Positions 29,935-42,627 are shown, counted from the stretch's first letter. The stretch: 64,000 bases of DNA from Lytechinus pictus (GCF_037042905.1 NC_087249.1:16825401-16889400); one strand, 5' to 3'. Translations and numbers: made by a program. Notes: a model not told the origin generated them from the sequence alone.

Positions 29935-31990
29935 AATTTGAAACAAAGAGAGGGAGAGAGAAAATGTGGGGGTGAGAGGAAACGGATAAATCATGAAAAG
30001 AAAAATTTAAATATTTTGTCTTTTTTTTCTTTCCTATTTTCCTTTTCATCATTTATCTAACAATGGCACAGAGATGTGCAAAAAAAAGAAGAGATACAAA
30101 AGAATGAGAGTAAAGTTGACACACAGCCATAGAGTAGAGAAAGAAAATGACTGAAAGCAAAGAAGGTAAGAGGAAGGAGATTGAAGACAAGAATAGCTAA
30201 ACTGAAAGGGGTAAAAGTGTAAAGAAGATAAAGGAAAAGAGAAAGTGTAAAGAGAGACAGAAAAGAATAGAAGACCAGCAGGTGGAAAGCATAAAAGAGA
30301 AGGAAAAATGAGAGATGAATGAAAAGTGGAAAATCGCAAGGAAAATCAGAGAAAATGAGATAGCAGGAATGAAAGATTTGATAGAATATAAATATTGGAA
30401 GAAAAAGGCAAGTTGAGAAGAGAAAAGAGAAGACATAATGTAATACATAAAGAAAGAACAAAACTGAATAACAGGGAAAAGGGAAGAGAAACTTGAAGGG
30501 GAAAGAGTGAAAAGGAAGAAAAGGCAAGAGGAAGAAATAAAATGAAAATAGGAAGATTGAAGGGAAGAGAAGATCGGGAGAAAGTTAGGACACTGAGAGT
30601 AAAAGATTTAAAAGAATAATCATGAATGGTGGAACAATAGGGAAAAGAAACATCGATTGTAAAAGACAGAAAGGAGACAACATGAAAGAGTACATGAATA
30701 AGGTAAGAAAGAAGAAAAAGAGCAAAGAAAGAATTTGAAAAATGAGACAACGGAACACAGAGTGTAAGATATAGAGAATGAAACATTATAGACAGAAGAA
30801 AGAAAAGATGAAAGGAAGAAGGGAATGTGAAAACAAAGATAGCAATGAGAAAAAAATAGGATTATGGCAGGGCCCTGGGAATGATATTTTGCAGGGGGTG
30901 CTGATGTAGATTTGACAAGGAAAAAAAAAAGAAAAAAAGGTTTCACTACAAAAGGAAGGTCATTTTCATTTTGCCTTTTCTGGTTCCGAGAAATTTGACA
31001 AGCAAAAAAAAGGGATTCTGTTTAAACAAAAAGTAAGTCATTTTGGTTACACCAGGGGTGCTGCCTATGGAGAATAATACATGCAGCACCCCGCTTCCCA
31101 GGGCCATGGATTATGAAAGTATAGAGAAGACTGAAATCAAGAAAAGATGAAAAGAAAGAGAGAGTGATGTCAAGAATAAAGGATAGAAATATAAAAACGG
31201 AAACATAGAATGGAAAAAAGTAGAACGGTAGAAGATAAGAAATGAAAAATATATCACAAAGGAAATGAGAGAAAAAAAGACAAAAGAAAAGGATTTTGAA
31301 TAAGAAAATAAATGGAGGAAGTGAGACAAGACAAGAGGAAGCCAGAGACTTGCATAGAAAGTAGACATGGAAGTTAAAAGGAAGAAAATGAGAACAGTAT
31401 AATTGTAAGGAAACAGGTTGGGGAAAGACTGTGAGACAATGAGTAAAAGATACCTATGAGAAAAGTGGATAGTGGGGGGGGGGGGGGTAGAAGAGAGGAA
31501 GGGAGAAGGAAGATTGTAAGGGGATAAGAATGTAAGGGAATAAGAATGGCAGAAAACAAGACAGAAATAGTAAAAGATAGAAAGGAAAACAAAATGGGGG
31601 AAGGCAGAAGGGAAGCACGGAAAACAGAAGGAAGAAGAAATAAGAAGAAATAAGAAATAAGAAATAGGAAATTAAATGAGATAAGCGAAGAATTGGAGGC
31701 AAGGATAGAATCAGAGAAAAGGAGACAAGAGGAAAAAAAAAAGGAAATGAATGGCAGAAGAGAGAAAGACATGATAAGAATAAAAAGGGCAGCAAGAGTA
31801 GAGGATAAAACATGAAATATAGAAGGGAGGAAGAAGATATAGAAGATAGGAAAATGAGAAGAGGGAGATTGCAAGGAAAAAATTCGGAGAAAAGGGGATA
31901 GCAAGAGTAATGGGTAAAAAGAAAAGGTGGAGAGAAAAGAGAAGAGGAAGAAGAAAAAAGGTGTGTAATTGGTAGAAAGAAGAAAACATA
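29935..31990. repeat. Second purine-strand tract, 2 kb
   Basis: GAAAG/AGAAAA composition from 29,935 to 31,990, interrupted only by the MITE at 30,868-31,108. Long minus-strand frames (up to 186 residues) are Phe/Leu/Ser/Pro-only artefacts. Together with 27,350-28,665 this gives more than 3 kb of strand-asymmetric sequence. Confidence 0.88.
30868..31108. mobile_element. hAT-like MITE, 241 bp, 8-bp duplication
   Basis: Left CAGGGCCCTGGGAA and right TTCCCAGGGCCATG are complementary at 13 of 14 positions. Flanks GATTATGG (30,860-30,867) and GATTATGA (31,109-31,116) form a near-perfect 8-bp duplication, as expected for hAT. It inserted into the purine tract. Confidence 0.72.
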
Positions 31991-32369
31991 ATATAGGACA
32001 AAAAATTCACACAAATCACTCTAATTTCCTATAACCCACTATCACTTATACTGTTAAGACCCAAACGCAGTTTTCAACAATGTCCATATATCTCACAAAG
32101 TAATGATCTGATCTTTGCAACACACAGATTATCTCACTTATTTTGCCCATTTTCAATGCCGAGATAATTTTTCATACATATACATGTAAAATCACTATAA
32201 TGCTCTTTTAAATACAGAGATCAAATCTCTGTATTTGCCCTTTCAAAACATAGAGATCACATCTCTCATAAAATATATATCTGCTCACTTAAGTTACCAT
32301 CTTAAAGCTCAATATTATTAAACAAGACAAAAGATAAGACAAATAACACAAGACTCTAATTTAACAAGG

Positions 32370-32375
32370 TTTATT
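32370..32375 (-). terminator. Candidate poly(A) signal of family gene 1
   Basis: AATAAA on the coding strand, 140 bases past the stop codon. Confidence 0.5.
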
Positions 32376-32514
32376 CCCTATTGAGGGAAATATTGCAATT
32401 AATATTGATACATGAATTATCTTATTTACAATATTTACAAAAATAATTGCACAAAAAGCATAATGCAATATATCAAGGGTGTGAATTGGAAAGTTCATAT
32501 CTCGAAAGGTCACA

Positions 32515-33416
32515 TTACTCTTCAGTAGCGGTGTGCATCGTCCTCGTAGCCACAGTCAAGAAGATGGCCAAGTTGTCACGAAGAGCCTCCAGCCTCCTGG
32601 TAGTCTTGGTCAGATTGATGATGCACCGAAGACAAGGCACTTCATCCTCCAGCATGAAGGTGGTCACCGAAGCCACCCTAGGCATCAGCTCCTCATCGAT
32701 GCGCTTGATGTTCTGGCTGAGGAAGATGTGGAACCGTTGAACCGTCGACAGGGTGGAGTCCTCGTGGTCGGGAGACGCCTCAGCGCTTCGGACGATGCCC
32801 TCTAGGAGTTCGTCCTCGATGCACTCGTGGTAGTTGACAGATGAGGTCGGGTCAGTGGTCGAAGAACGTAGTCTGATGTGGTTATCGATCATCCGCTGGG
32901 CATGCTCCCGGACGACATCATCCGACTCCTGGTTGGGAATGAAGTTGGGCACATCCACAGAGTCATCAGAGTAGTAAGAGTCCATATCGCTGTCGTAGGA
33001 ATCAACGTCGCTGTCGACGACATCAGCATCGAGCTCAGCCCCAGGTACAGAGTCTGTGATGGAGTACTCGAAAGCAGGCGTGGTCAGTTCCCATGGCGAC
33101 TGCTCTGGAAACGGGACCTCAGCGGAGTCAAGTAGCGAGTCTCGTGGAAGCTGGAACTGAGGTACAGGATCGAAGACCAAGGTACCGTCTAGAGCAGACT
33201 CATCGACATCGATGTGGTGACGTGGCAGGGTGGGTGGCACAACGGGCGTTGATGCGAAAGGATCGAAGTACAGCAGCTGGGGTGGGGCCCCTGTTGCGAT
33301 GGGTCTAGGAGGGCTGTCCGGGGACGATAACACCACCGGGTCTTGCAGACGAAGAGGAGAGGCGGGAGGAGAAGCAGGTCTGCCAGTTTGGTTGGTGAGG
33401 TCGCTGGAAGGAACTT
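32515..33416 (-). CDS. Family gene 1, exon 2
   Basis: Opens after CAG as (G)AAGTTCCTTCC, giving EVPSSDLTNQ, and stays open for 300 codons to a stop. It is clearly richer in G and C than its surroundings, and the high codon-level complexity argues against a random frame. Confidence 0.82.
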
Positions 33417-34040
33417 CTGAAAATAGATGAAAAGAAAACAAAACAAAAATTAGAACAGTTTGAATTTCACCTTAAAAAACCACAATTCTATAATTCCATG
33501 TAACACTTAATGAACAGAAGTTGGATAAACTTGATCAGATTTTTTCATATAATTTCTTGATGTGGAGTTTGATGAAGAATTATTCTGCTATTCAAAATGT
33601 GCAATTTTAATGGGAAATATCTTTTTCTTAAAAAAAAAATCTTTTTAATCCTTCGAAATTCTCACAAGTATTTCAGTCTTTGGTCAAACTTGAATATATT
33701 TTCCAATTTAGTGATATCTTATATGGCATAATTACTACGGTCATTTAAAATGATATAATTATAATCATAGTACTTAGAAGTATTTCAGTCAAAGTAAGAT
33801 TAATCTGGGAAGATTTCATTTTATTAATTGACGTTGTTTTCAAAACATGATTGAATTTCTTTACTCACCACCATTATCAATGATCTCTGCCTTGTAGTAA
33901 CTGCGTTTGTAGCGAACTCGAACCTCTTCGCCAACACTGAGATGACCTCGTTGTCGAACTCGACTACGAGAGACCGTCTCTTCCATGCCGCGGTAGCGGG
34001 GTGGTTGAAGCCAGCGGACCGTAACAACAGCGGTAGGCAT
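32515..34040 (-). CDS. Family gene 1: SH3/Tudor-like N-terminus, acidic middle, PCLRC C-terminus
   Basis: Two exons: 34040-33869 (172 bases) and 33416-32515 (902 bases), with a 452-base GTGAGT...CAG intron in phase 1. The product has 357 residues. Residues 1-57 are basic and end in a short beta-rich segment (HLSVGEEVRVRYKRSYYKAE, about 33-52) like the start of an SH3 or Tudor barrel. Residues 59-185 are Pro/Ser-rich. Residues 187-213 are a Asp/Ser/Tyr-rich acidic run with repeated DSDVDSY-type words. From 228 comes a probably helical tail (EHAQRMIDNHI, KRIDEELMPRV, EVPCLRCIINLTKTTRR). The gene at 43,431-44,782 is a paralogue. No transmembrane segment or signal peptide is visible. A nuclear, chromatin- or nucleic-acid-related protein is my inference only. 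Confidence 0.78.
33869..34040 (-). CDS. Family gene 1, exon 1
   Basis: Starts ATG at 34,040 and reads MPTAVVTVRWLQPPRYRGME, ending IIDNG plus one base before GTGAGTAA. It matches gene 2 exon 1 at 167 of 172 bases. Four of the five changes are synonymous; the fifth is Thr3 to Ala. Confidence 0.82.
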
Positions 34041-34194
34041 TCTTGGACTTGAGTTAAGATAATATTGATGACGAATAAAGCTGAAGTTGAATAACTTTGC
34101 GAGGAAGTGCGAAGAAGTGATGTTTGCTCGACCGAAGCTATTTCTGATATGAAACCCTTCAGTCAGGTCAGAGATAATTAAAGAAGATGATTGG

Positions 34195-34300
34195 ATTTGC
34201 GCTCAACGGTAATTGGACGAAAGCTTGGACCAATCACGGACCTCTATTATATAATAGGAGCCCATTCATCGCGCGATGCGGAACGCCTCCTCCAGCCCCA
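34195..34300 (-). promoter_or_regulatory. Promoter region of family gene 1
   Basis: On the gene strand it holds GTGATTGGTCCAAG (inverted CCAAT box at about 34,229) and TCCAATTACC, 160-190 bases before the ATG. A 14-bp perfect palindrome CTATTATATAATAG lies at 34,244-34,257. The GATTGGTCC and CCAATTA pair recurs in the same order upstream of gene 2. Confidence 0.5.
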
Positions 34301-34399
34301 CACAAGCCCTGGACGAGCGGTGACCGGATTAGCGAACAGACAATACGCGGCTGGCTTTGCGCTTTTGTTATAGGCTCAAAACAGTGATCATTGCCTAGC

Positions 34400-36740
34400 T
34401 ATTTATTGTTAATTTCAAGATATCCCCTTTAAAGCATGCTTTATTTTCGAAGCTTTCGTTCGTGAAAGGTATAATTATTACCCATAAGATAAGTTCAAAA
34501 TTGTTAATTCCTTGTCCTCTGCAGTGTAATCCAATTCGGCATACATGTGGTGGATGAGATTGAGAAAGCCAAAATGGTAATACAAAAAAAATCATACGAT
34601 CAAACTAATGAACATAGAAAAGAAAGGGGTTTGATCTGTCGAAACTTTTCATTTATAATAAGTCGCCTCTATGAAAATGTTGGAAATTGTACATATACTT
34701 TGAAGAAACAACAGCTGGTGATTGTTTACTCATTTCATTTATATTTTTTTAATGCCTTTTCTCTTTTTGGGGGAGGGCATTCGCTTATGTGAAAGTTTGA
34801 AGAGTTTTAATTTGCACATCAATTTCTTTATAATAATCTTTGAGTACTATAGTTAACCAAAAGTTCGCACTTAGCAGTCATGAAATGGATAAGTTCTACA
34901 TAGACCAATTCACAAAACATTTGCAATATTTGAATAAACTTTAAATTCAAAGGAGGACCTACATGCATAGACCTACACCCGCTACAAATTTATCATGATT
35001 ATAGCCATCGTCAATTTTGATTCGCAAATCAATATAGCTATAACAATCTATACTAAGTTAACGACAAATTCGCCTTCATGATGGGAAATGCTCTAGGCCT
35101 ATTCACAAAACATTGCAATCTGAATGTTAAAAGGATATTTTATGATGATTATACGTCAGTGGGCCCATTCTCGCAATTCATGATGGGGTTTCAAAAACTA
35201 CGCATGGATTGCCACACTGTAAAAAAATATTGGGTAAAATTTTAACCAGCACGAGCTAGGCGAATTGTGTCCAGCCAATTTGGGACAGAATTTTACCCAA
35301 TGCGGGAAGCATATTGTCCAGTAAGGTTAAAAAAAATAAGCAGCAATTACTTTAGAATGGGCAAAATTTTCATCACACTGGATAAATAAAAATGCCAAAT
35401 AGAAATGCCCATGCAATGTTGGTTGGACAAAATTACCCTTAACCTCACGGATCATTTTTTTAGAGTGCAACTGTTTCTATTTCGATATATTAACACAGAA
35501 ACAGAAACGTAATTCTATAAATCTACTGGTAATCAATTATTTATTAACTATTGCGCATAAATATCCATTATTTACATACAATTAAGTTTGATAATTAAAT
35601 ATCAAGAGCAAAAACAAAACAAAAACACGAAGATATGATAATGGATATTGTAACGATAATTTTAATAATACACCTTAAAATGGATTACTCAAAGTAACCA
35701 ATGCGTTAGTGAATATTGTGTCCGACCGATAGAAAAAAAAGATTAATAGTCAAAATCAACTCTCCCATACTTCGTGCTATAATACATTGATAATGATATC
35801 AAGCAGTTTAGGAGTCCCATAAAGCGCAATAGAATATATACTTTACGGAAAAGTTTCTGCGCTCTATAAATTTATATTGTTATTATCTACAATATTAATA
35901 TACGTGATCATGATACCTATATACTGCATGGTAACTTCAACAAACGATGATTTTTCAACGCAAAAAAAGGTAAGAAAGAAAGGGAAATGAGAGGAAAGGA
36001 AAGAGAATATCCTATATCCCAAGATGCACTATTAAGACTACTAGTAATTGAATTGCGAGTAAAGAAAATGATTCAATTCAAAATGCTATATAGTAGAAAG
36101 ATTAATAAAAGTTATAGAAGAAAAGAAAAAGTCATCTTCGATCGAGAAATATACTTTAAAACCATGCAACCTAAATATTTCATAAAATTTGTTAATGATA
36201 AATTAAAATCATATCAACAAGGTTTTCGTGGGCGAAAAGGGGGAAAGAACAAAACAGACTTAATCAAATGTTAAGAGGTAAATTTGATTTGATTTTATGG
36301 CATCGAGTTAACATTATGGGCAATATACAAAGAAAGGTCCATTGTGATAGAGCTATGAGTATCGTTATTATTTTGCATGATTTTCGGATTATGTCTCTGT
36401 TCTGATACAATATTTGTCTGCTAAGTTTATTACAGTGTAAATTGATTTGTGCAATTATCATTTTTTGTATATATTTTCTTGATCATGTATGTATGAATGT
36501 TATTTGAATGAATAATAAAGATTACTATACCGTACAAAACAAGATTAAGACAATTCATTTAATAATCACCCCCATTCGCCAAAGGATTAGTCAAAATCTT
36601 TCAATTTTATTTGTCAATCAATGTCAACATAGTACAAACTATACATCCTAGTATGCTTTCTTTTCCTTTAATAAATTATTATGTATAAGTATCTTTGAAT
36701 AGTTATCATTATGCCAACATATTTCATACGTAATCATTTT
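34400..36740. other. Intergenic, AT-rich
   Basis: Only the MITE at 35,215-35,467 and low-complexity A/T sequence are recognisable. The frame at 35,987-36,274 is Lys-rich and lacks splice or homology support. Confidence 0.5.
35215..35467. mobile_element. 253-bp MITE, ACTGTAAAAAAATATTGGGT family
   Basis: Left end ACTGTAAAAAAATATTGGGT, with a degenerate mirror TTTTTTTAGAGTG at the right. The interior words AGCCAATTTGGGACAGAATT and ATAAGCAGCAATTA match the copy at 47,148-47,389 in the opposite orientation. Confidence 0.72.
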
Positions 36741-36749
36741 CTGTGTGCG

Positions 36750-36775
36750 TGTGTGTGTGGGGGGGGGGGGGGGGT
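36750..36775. repeat. GT/poly-G run
   Basis: GTGTGTGTGG followed by about 18 G. A similar poly-G run precedes the second copy of this segment at 38,190. Confidence 0.8.
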
Positions 36776-37300
36776 CCGCATCCAACTTTTAGCCTTTTTT
36801 ACACCTTGTACCAAACGCTAACTTGGCTTGGTTTATGAGCGGCATATGATGAATGGTTTTCACGCTGATTGGCCGGGCGATGATTAAAGCCACGCACCGC
36901 TGTCCAATCACAGCGCTCCAACTCGGTAAGTGGCCGAAAAGAATAGGTCAAAGGGCACCGCGCATGAACAATGGACGGAATGATTCGGCCTACGTCGACC
37001 TGTCAATCAACAATAGAAACACCATGAGGAACTTCAGCGGTCTGTATACAGTCAGAAAAGGAAACGATTCATTCATACATTAATTGAATATTGCATAAGC
37101 ACATGCATCACAACAATCCACTTTTTCACCAAAAAATTATTTTAGAAATATCTTGAGAAATTTAGAATTATGCTGATTTTTCGACCATCTTTGAAGAACT
37201 CGGTGAAGAACCTCCCCCTATCACAATAACTTATCATTTACATGACCAGTCTCTGTATGTCAATGAATCGAACACAATCGAGCATAAATTAAAATATTTT
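36775..37300 (-). promoter_or_regulatory. CCAAT/TTTAATCAT module, inverted copy 1, with flanks
   Basis: On the minus strand it reads GGCTTTAATCATCGCC then CGGCCAATCAGCGTG (near 36,865-36,896), the same layout as the tandem array at 47.8-62.7 kb. Flanking words (ACTTGGNTTGGTTTNTGAGC, CGGCCTACGT, TCAATCAACAATAGAAAC, TTTGAAGAACTCGGTGAA) recur at 38,220-39,390. The plus-strand frame across it is a by-product of the duplicated motif. Confidence 0.6.
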
Positions 37301-38150
37301 GTCTAAATACGTTGCCATTTGAAGAATGTTAAATGATATTATCATGGAGAAACACCGGTTGCAGATGAGCTGCCATAGTCAATGCAATTGAAGTGAATAA
37401 ATAAATAATATAAATAGTAATAATAATTATTATAGTTCAATACCACTATTACACACTCTAAAAAAGGGATTGTTGAAATAGCCGACGCATTGGTATGTCA
37501 CACCGACAGAAATTGTCAAATCAATACTATTAAATCTTGTTTAATTAATTAGACTATTTTCAATGGTCGGACACAATTTCACCTACAGATAATCAATCCT
37601 TTCAAGAGCACTATGTCTACAATACAATAATATTGATACCCATAATAATATTATGATCAGAATTTTAACGAAAAACTTTTAGAGCAAGAAAAGAAAGAGA
37701 CAAAAAAAGAAAGGGGAAGACGAGAGGAAAAGAAAGAGAATATCAGAAAGATCAAGATAGTACATAAAAATAAAAATGTCTGAAGACAAAATTATATTAT
37801 AAACAATAATAAAAGCTAAATACAAGAACGGAGGCATATTCGGCTAAGTACAATAGATTAAATAAGGTGAAATTATTAATCAACAAGGTATTTGCCGGGG
37901 GCCGGGGGGGGGGGATGAAAGAACAAATAACTGTAATCAAATTTTGAGATGTATATTTGATGAGTGTATTATTAATAGGTGATATAGGAAGGCCTATGAT
38001 TCGTCAATCAAAAATAGTCGAAAGTCTTTTTATTTAATGTGACGATGTGACCTGGTGTTGACATTACATGTAACTACAACGTAGTATATTTCTTTTCCTT
38101 GAATAACAATGTTACGGGCCCGAAGTGTACAAGTTTTGATTAATTATAAT
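37300..38150. other. AT-rich spacer of the duplicated segment
   Basis: No gene seen. Contains a poly-G run near 37,903 and purine-rich sequence at 37,680-37,750. Confidence 0.4.
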
Positions 38151-38189
38151 TATGTCATTCTTGGCAGTTATAGTTCCATCTCTATCTAT

Positions 38190-38590
38190 CGTGGCGGGGG
38201 AGGGGGGGGGGGGTCCCGCATCCCGCTTTTTCTATAACGCTTAACTTGGTTTGGTTTCTGAGCGGCATATGATAAAAGGCAACCATGCTGATTGGCGGGG
38301 CGATGATTAAAGCCACGCACCGCCGTCCAATCACAGCGCTCCAACCCGGTAAGTGGTCGAAAATAATAGGTCAAAGGGTACCGCGCACGATCAGTGTATA
38401 TAAAAAATCGGCCTACGTTGGCCCGTCAATCATCAACAATAGAAACGCCGTAATAGGGGAATTTCAGGAACAAACCCAATCAGTCCATATTGGTGAATGA
38501 TACAATAATTAAAAAAAAGGAAACGTTTCATTCATACAATAATTGAATAATTACATAAGCACATCGCAACAATTCAATTTTCTCGCACAG
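38190..38590 (-). promoter_or_regulatory. CCAAT/TTTAATCAT module, inverted copy 2
   Basis: About 90% like 36,790-37,120 by eye, including the module, the GCTCCAACNCGGTAAGTGG phrase and the poly-G run before it. The matching right flank (GACCATCTTTGAAGAACTCG) is displaced to 39,268 by about 0.7 kb of unrelated AT-rich sequence. Confidence 0.6.
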
Positions 38591-39399
38591 AAAAATGTAT
38601 TTTTTCTCTTTATACTCACAAGAGGGACTTCATTTTGTTCATATATTTACAATCGTTTTATACAAAAGTCACATAAGTCTCTTCTGATTACACTTCTTCT
38701 TAAATAACTTCGAATTTCTACCTTTAGATCTTTCATAAAATATAAAGCATGAGTCATATGCTTGTCGTTTCCAAATCATTTTCTGATATAATTCCTATAG
38801 ATTACAAATTGTGAAAAAAAATAAAATAAGGTTAACCACATTAATTTCTGTTTTTTTTTCATGACCTATCAGGATATTTTTTTTTCGTTCAAAACAATCT
38901 TTACATCGAACAAGGCATCTATTAATTTAGAAACAATTTTCCAAAATACTGTTACCACTTGACAGGTAAAAAGGATATGAATACTGGTTTCTGGAACTTT
39001 ACAAAGAATACATAAAATATCATTTTCATTTTTCCATTTGCAAAGATTGCCTTACTTGGTAGCATTCTATGGATTGATTTAAAATTATATTGTTTAATCC
39101 TATTGTCGTTTATAAAATCAAGTTTAAACTCTAATAATGGTTTCCAATAAAATCAAAGAGGCAAACTAAAGAAAGCGTTTAAAAAACGAATACAAGAGAG
39201 GTGGTCTCTTTTCTCCTTTCCTAACATCAAATGCAAAGAAAAATATAATTAGGAATTATACTAATATTTGACCATCTTTGAAGAACTCGGTGAAAGAACC
39301 TCATATTCCCCTATCACCATTACGTATCATTTATATGACCACTCTCTGTACGTCAATGAATCTAACATATCGAGCATAAAATTACTATTTACGATTGAT

Positions 39400-41800
39400 A
39401 TAATTTTGGTTATTTGTTATATACTGTGTGTGTGCATGCTTTTTTTTGCTCTCTCAATGATTTAAACCTTACTTTTCGCTTAAAAATGCAGTACGCTTGT
39501 CAACAGTTTGTGTGTTTGAATTATCATTATTTTTTTTATTGAACTGTATTATTTCATATGACACTTAAAATACGATTTGGTGATTCTGTATGCGCTATAT
39601 GATTATCTTTTATATGAAAACAAAATAACTCCGAATTTCTGTTAATTAATCGGAGATGCCCCCTCCTTCCATAATAATATTTTTTTATAAGCGATTTGGA
39701 ATTCCCAGTTAATAGAAATTAACATAATATACAATTGCATTTGATTGAAATATCATTCTTAAACGGCCATCCCATTGTAAGACTCTATCTTTGAAAACAT
39801 CAACCGAAAGCATTTGTTTTGTTATACTTTTATGGCTACCGAAGGCTATTTTGTTTTGAGACATGAACACGTTGATGAAAATCATGAAATCCAATTACAA
39901 TCAAATCCATCCCGGACGCTATTATGTCGAGAATGTTCACTATGAAGTTAGTGACAAATATTGACATATTATAAAAAAAATCTAAAAACATATCTTTTCC
40001 GTCAACGCCCCTTGTCGGCATTAATCTCTACAATTTTCATTCGGAATAACATTTTTTTTTTTGGGGGGGGCAGAGCCCCCAAGCCCTAAGCTGCACGCCA
40101 GTGGACTGAGCTATTGTAATTTAAGTAAATCGGCCATTCGTCTTTTATACTTATCATTCTTTTGTTGAAAGCTATATAATTCATCGTAAGATGACAGATT
40201 ATCATATTGTTAGAAAATGTCTTAATATGTTTACAGCAAAATTAAAACAAAACCTTCTTTTACTAATATGCTTTTCTATTTTCTTGTTGAAATTAATTGT
40301 TTTACGAAGGATACCAGGCAGAGACCTGTTGCATAAAACTTTTGCCATAAAAATAGTTTTTGTTTATTTACCAGAGTATTTCTATGGCAAAAGTTTTATC
40401 AATGGGTCCCAGGTGAAAAATGGAAGAAGCGGATAAGGGGATAGTCTGAAGAAAAATAAACAAAACAATACGACAGTTAGAGACTTTTATAGGTTTTTAT
40501 CTCTACGTCTTTTGGAATGTGAAATTGGCTGCAGTCATTGATGATGTAGGATAATGACAATGATCAATAAATGAATCGTGAACAGATTGATGAGCAAACA
40601 AGCAGCAAAAATATCACTTATTTCCAATTTTAATCTATTTATTTAAAAATTATCATTTTATTACTACCTTTTTAGTACTTCCTCTACAATAAGAGAAAAC
40701 CAAGCATTATTGATGATCCACAGAAAAAACCCAAACATTATCAATGTGTCGTGCAATTTACACTGCTATGTCAGTCCATGAATTACTATTTTTTTGTAAT
40801 ACTTGAAGCCCCTGTTTCGAGATTACCAAGACAAAGTATCCAAACCAAATTGGTCTACAGAAATGCTATTGAAAGGAATATCAACGATGTGCGAGAATAC
40901 TAAATACATTTTTGAGGGGGGGGGGCATTATATCGCAAAAATACCTATACCCCCACCGCCAGAACATGGGGGTGAATATCATCCAGGCAAACCGAATTAA
41001 AATTCCAGAAAATGAGCAAAGGAAGAGAAAAATAGGGGTTAAGAGGGTGGATAGCATTCAAGAGAAAGGATTGGCGTAAAAAGGGATATTTTAGATAAAG
41101 GGGAAGAAAAGTTAGAGAGAATCGACATATTGTAAATAGGCTATATACAGTTTGCGGAAGAAAAGGAAGAAAACGAAGAGAAGGGGAGCTAGTGGAGGGG
41201 TAGAGGACCCCCCCAAAAATAAAGATAAATAGGAAGAAACGATTATCATGAAAGCAGGGGAAATATATCGATAACAAAGATATGAAAGGGGGAAGGGAAA
41301 GAGAGAATGGGTTGGGAGAAAGAACGGAGAGAATAAGAATGTTCAAGAAAAACTATATATGTATATTTACGAAAAACAGATAAAACAAATGGATACTTGA
41401 GAGCAGAGGAAAGCAAATGATATTCAGATATATAATTTAGAAAATTGAGAGAAAGTGCGAATATTGTAAGGAAGAATGATAAATATTCGTTAAAAAAAAA
41501 GAATCATTCAATCAAATATTAAGTTGGTAGAAATAGCACTTAAAATTATTAAGCTTTTTTATAATATCATCCATCTAATTGAGGTAACGGGGAATTTTTT
41601 TTAAACGGGAAATACATTGTAGAAGAAAAAAAAAGGAAAATGGTACAGAAAAATGAATGATAAAGAAAGAGAGGGGGTGGAGACGAGGGGTTTAGAAACA
41701 AGGGAAATGCTTTATAGGCACCTAAAGAATCCAACGGTATATTCTCGGGATTATTCAAAGTACAGTAAGAATAAATGAACTTTGAATGACCACAATGATT
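39400..41800. other. AT-rich intergenic
   Basis: Contains a small MITE at 40,322-40,413, poly-T/G near 40,055 and a purine-rich tract at 41,005-41,345. No supportable gene. Confidence 0.45.
40322..40413. mobile_element. 92-bp MITE related to the ends of the 8.57-kb element
   Basis: GACCTGTTGCATAAAACTTT at the left and GCAAAAGTTTTATCAATGGGTCC at the right. It shares GTTGCATAAAACTTTTGCCA with 1,962-1,981. Confidence 0.65.
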
Positions 41801-41807
41801 GAAAATC

Positions 41808-42410
41808 CCTTAAAGGTCAAGTCCATCTCAGAAAAATGTTGATTTTAATTGATAGAGAAAAAAACAGACAAGCACAATGCTGAACATTTCATCAAAATCG
41901 GATGCAAAATAAGAAAGTAATGACATTTCAAAGTTTCGCTATTCGTCACAAAATAGTTACATGCACAATTTAGTCACATGCAAATGAAAGAATCGATGAG
42001 GTCACTCATTCACTATTTCTTTTGTTTTTATTGTTTGAATTATACAATATTTCAATTTTTACAGATTTGACAATAAGGACCAACTTGACTGAACCATAAA
42101 ATGTTAATTCCACATGTCCAGGGAGAAATAAAACTTTGTTCCACAGGACAATGCGGAGAAAATTAGAATATTTCGTATTTCATATAATGAAATACAAAAG
42201 AAATAGTGAGTGAGTGATGTCACCAGTTCCCTCATTTGCATACCAACCGGTATGTGCATATAACTGTTTTGTGAAATTAAGCAACATTTTAAAATATCAT
42301 AACTTTATTTTTACATCCGATTTGGGTGAAATTTTCAGCATTATGCTAGTTGGATTTTTCTCTTTTTATTCAAATTAACTTTTTTGTTGGGGTGGACTTG
42401 TCCTTTAAAC
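41808..42410. mobile_element. 600-bp palindromic element, GGTCAAGTCCA...GGTGGACTTGTCC
   Basis: Ends AAAGGTCAAGTCCATC and GGGGTGGACTTGTCCTTTAA. Each half carries mirrored phrases: ACAATGCTGAACATTTCATC / GAAATTTTCAGCATTATGCT, AAATAGTTACATGCA / TGCATATAACTGTTTTGTG, GTCACTCATTCACTATTTC / GAAATAGTGAGTGAGTGATG. Full-length relatives: 53,898-54,495 (diverged) and 56,611-57,200. Confidence 0.75.
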
Positions 42411-42479
42411 ATCTCAAGCCTAAACACCAATCAGATTTGAGGGCAAGTTTTTCATTAACTGAAATTAAATCAGTCATCT

Positions 42480-42627
42480 GTGGTCCGTTGCAGAAAGAGT
42501 TGCGTTTAAATGCAAGTCAAAATATTCAATCGCAAGTCCAAAATGCGCGCTGTTGATTGGTTGAATATCAAGTTGCGCATGATTTTTAGAGTTTCGATTG
42601 ATTGCAACCCTTTCTGCAACGGGCCGC
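42480..42627. mobile_element. 148-bp hairpin MITE
   Basis: GGTCCGTTGCAGAAAGAGTT at the left pairs with CTTTCTGCAACGGGCC at the right. The middle contains TGATTGGTTGAATATCA mirrored by AATATTCAATCGCA. Confidence 0.75.

Noticed and set aside
30049-32019. Overlapping minus-strand open frames of up to 186 residues
   Set aside because: Same purine-tract artefact; all three frames are open because stops need purine-poor codons on that strand.
34187-34387. Two overlapping + strand frames of 60-66 residues
   Set aside because: They cover the promoter of family gene 1 and differ in frame; nothing comparable lies upstream of gene 2.
36853-38500. Two similar + strand frames containing IGGAMIKATHRRPITALQ-type sequence, and a minus-strand frame at 50,279-50,638
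   Set aside because: Similarity comes from reading through the duplicated CCAAT/TTTAATCAT module; the frame breaks outside it and no splice partner fits.
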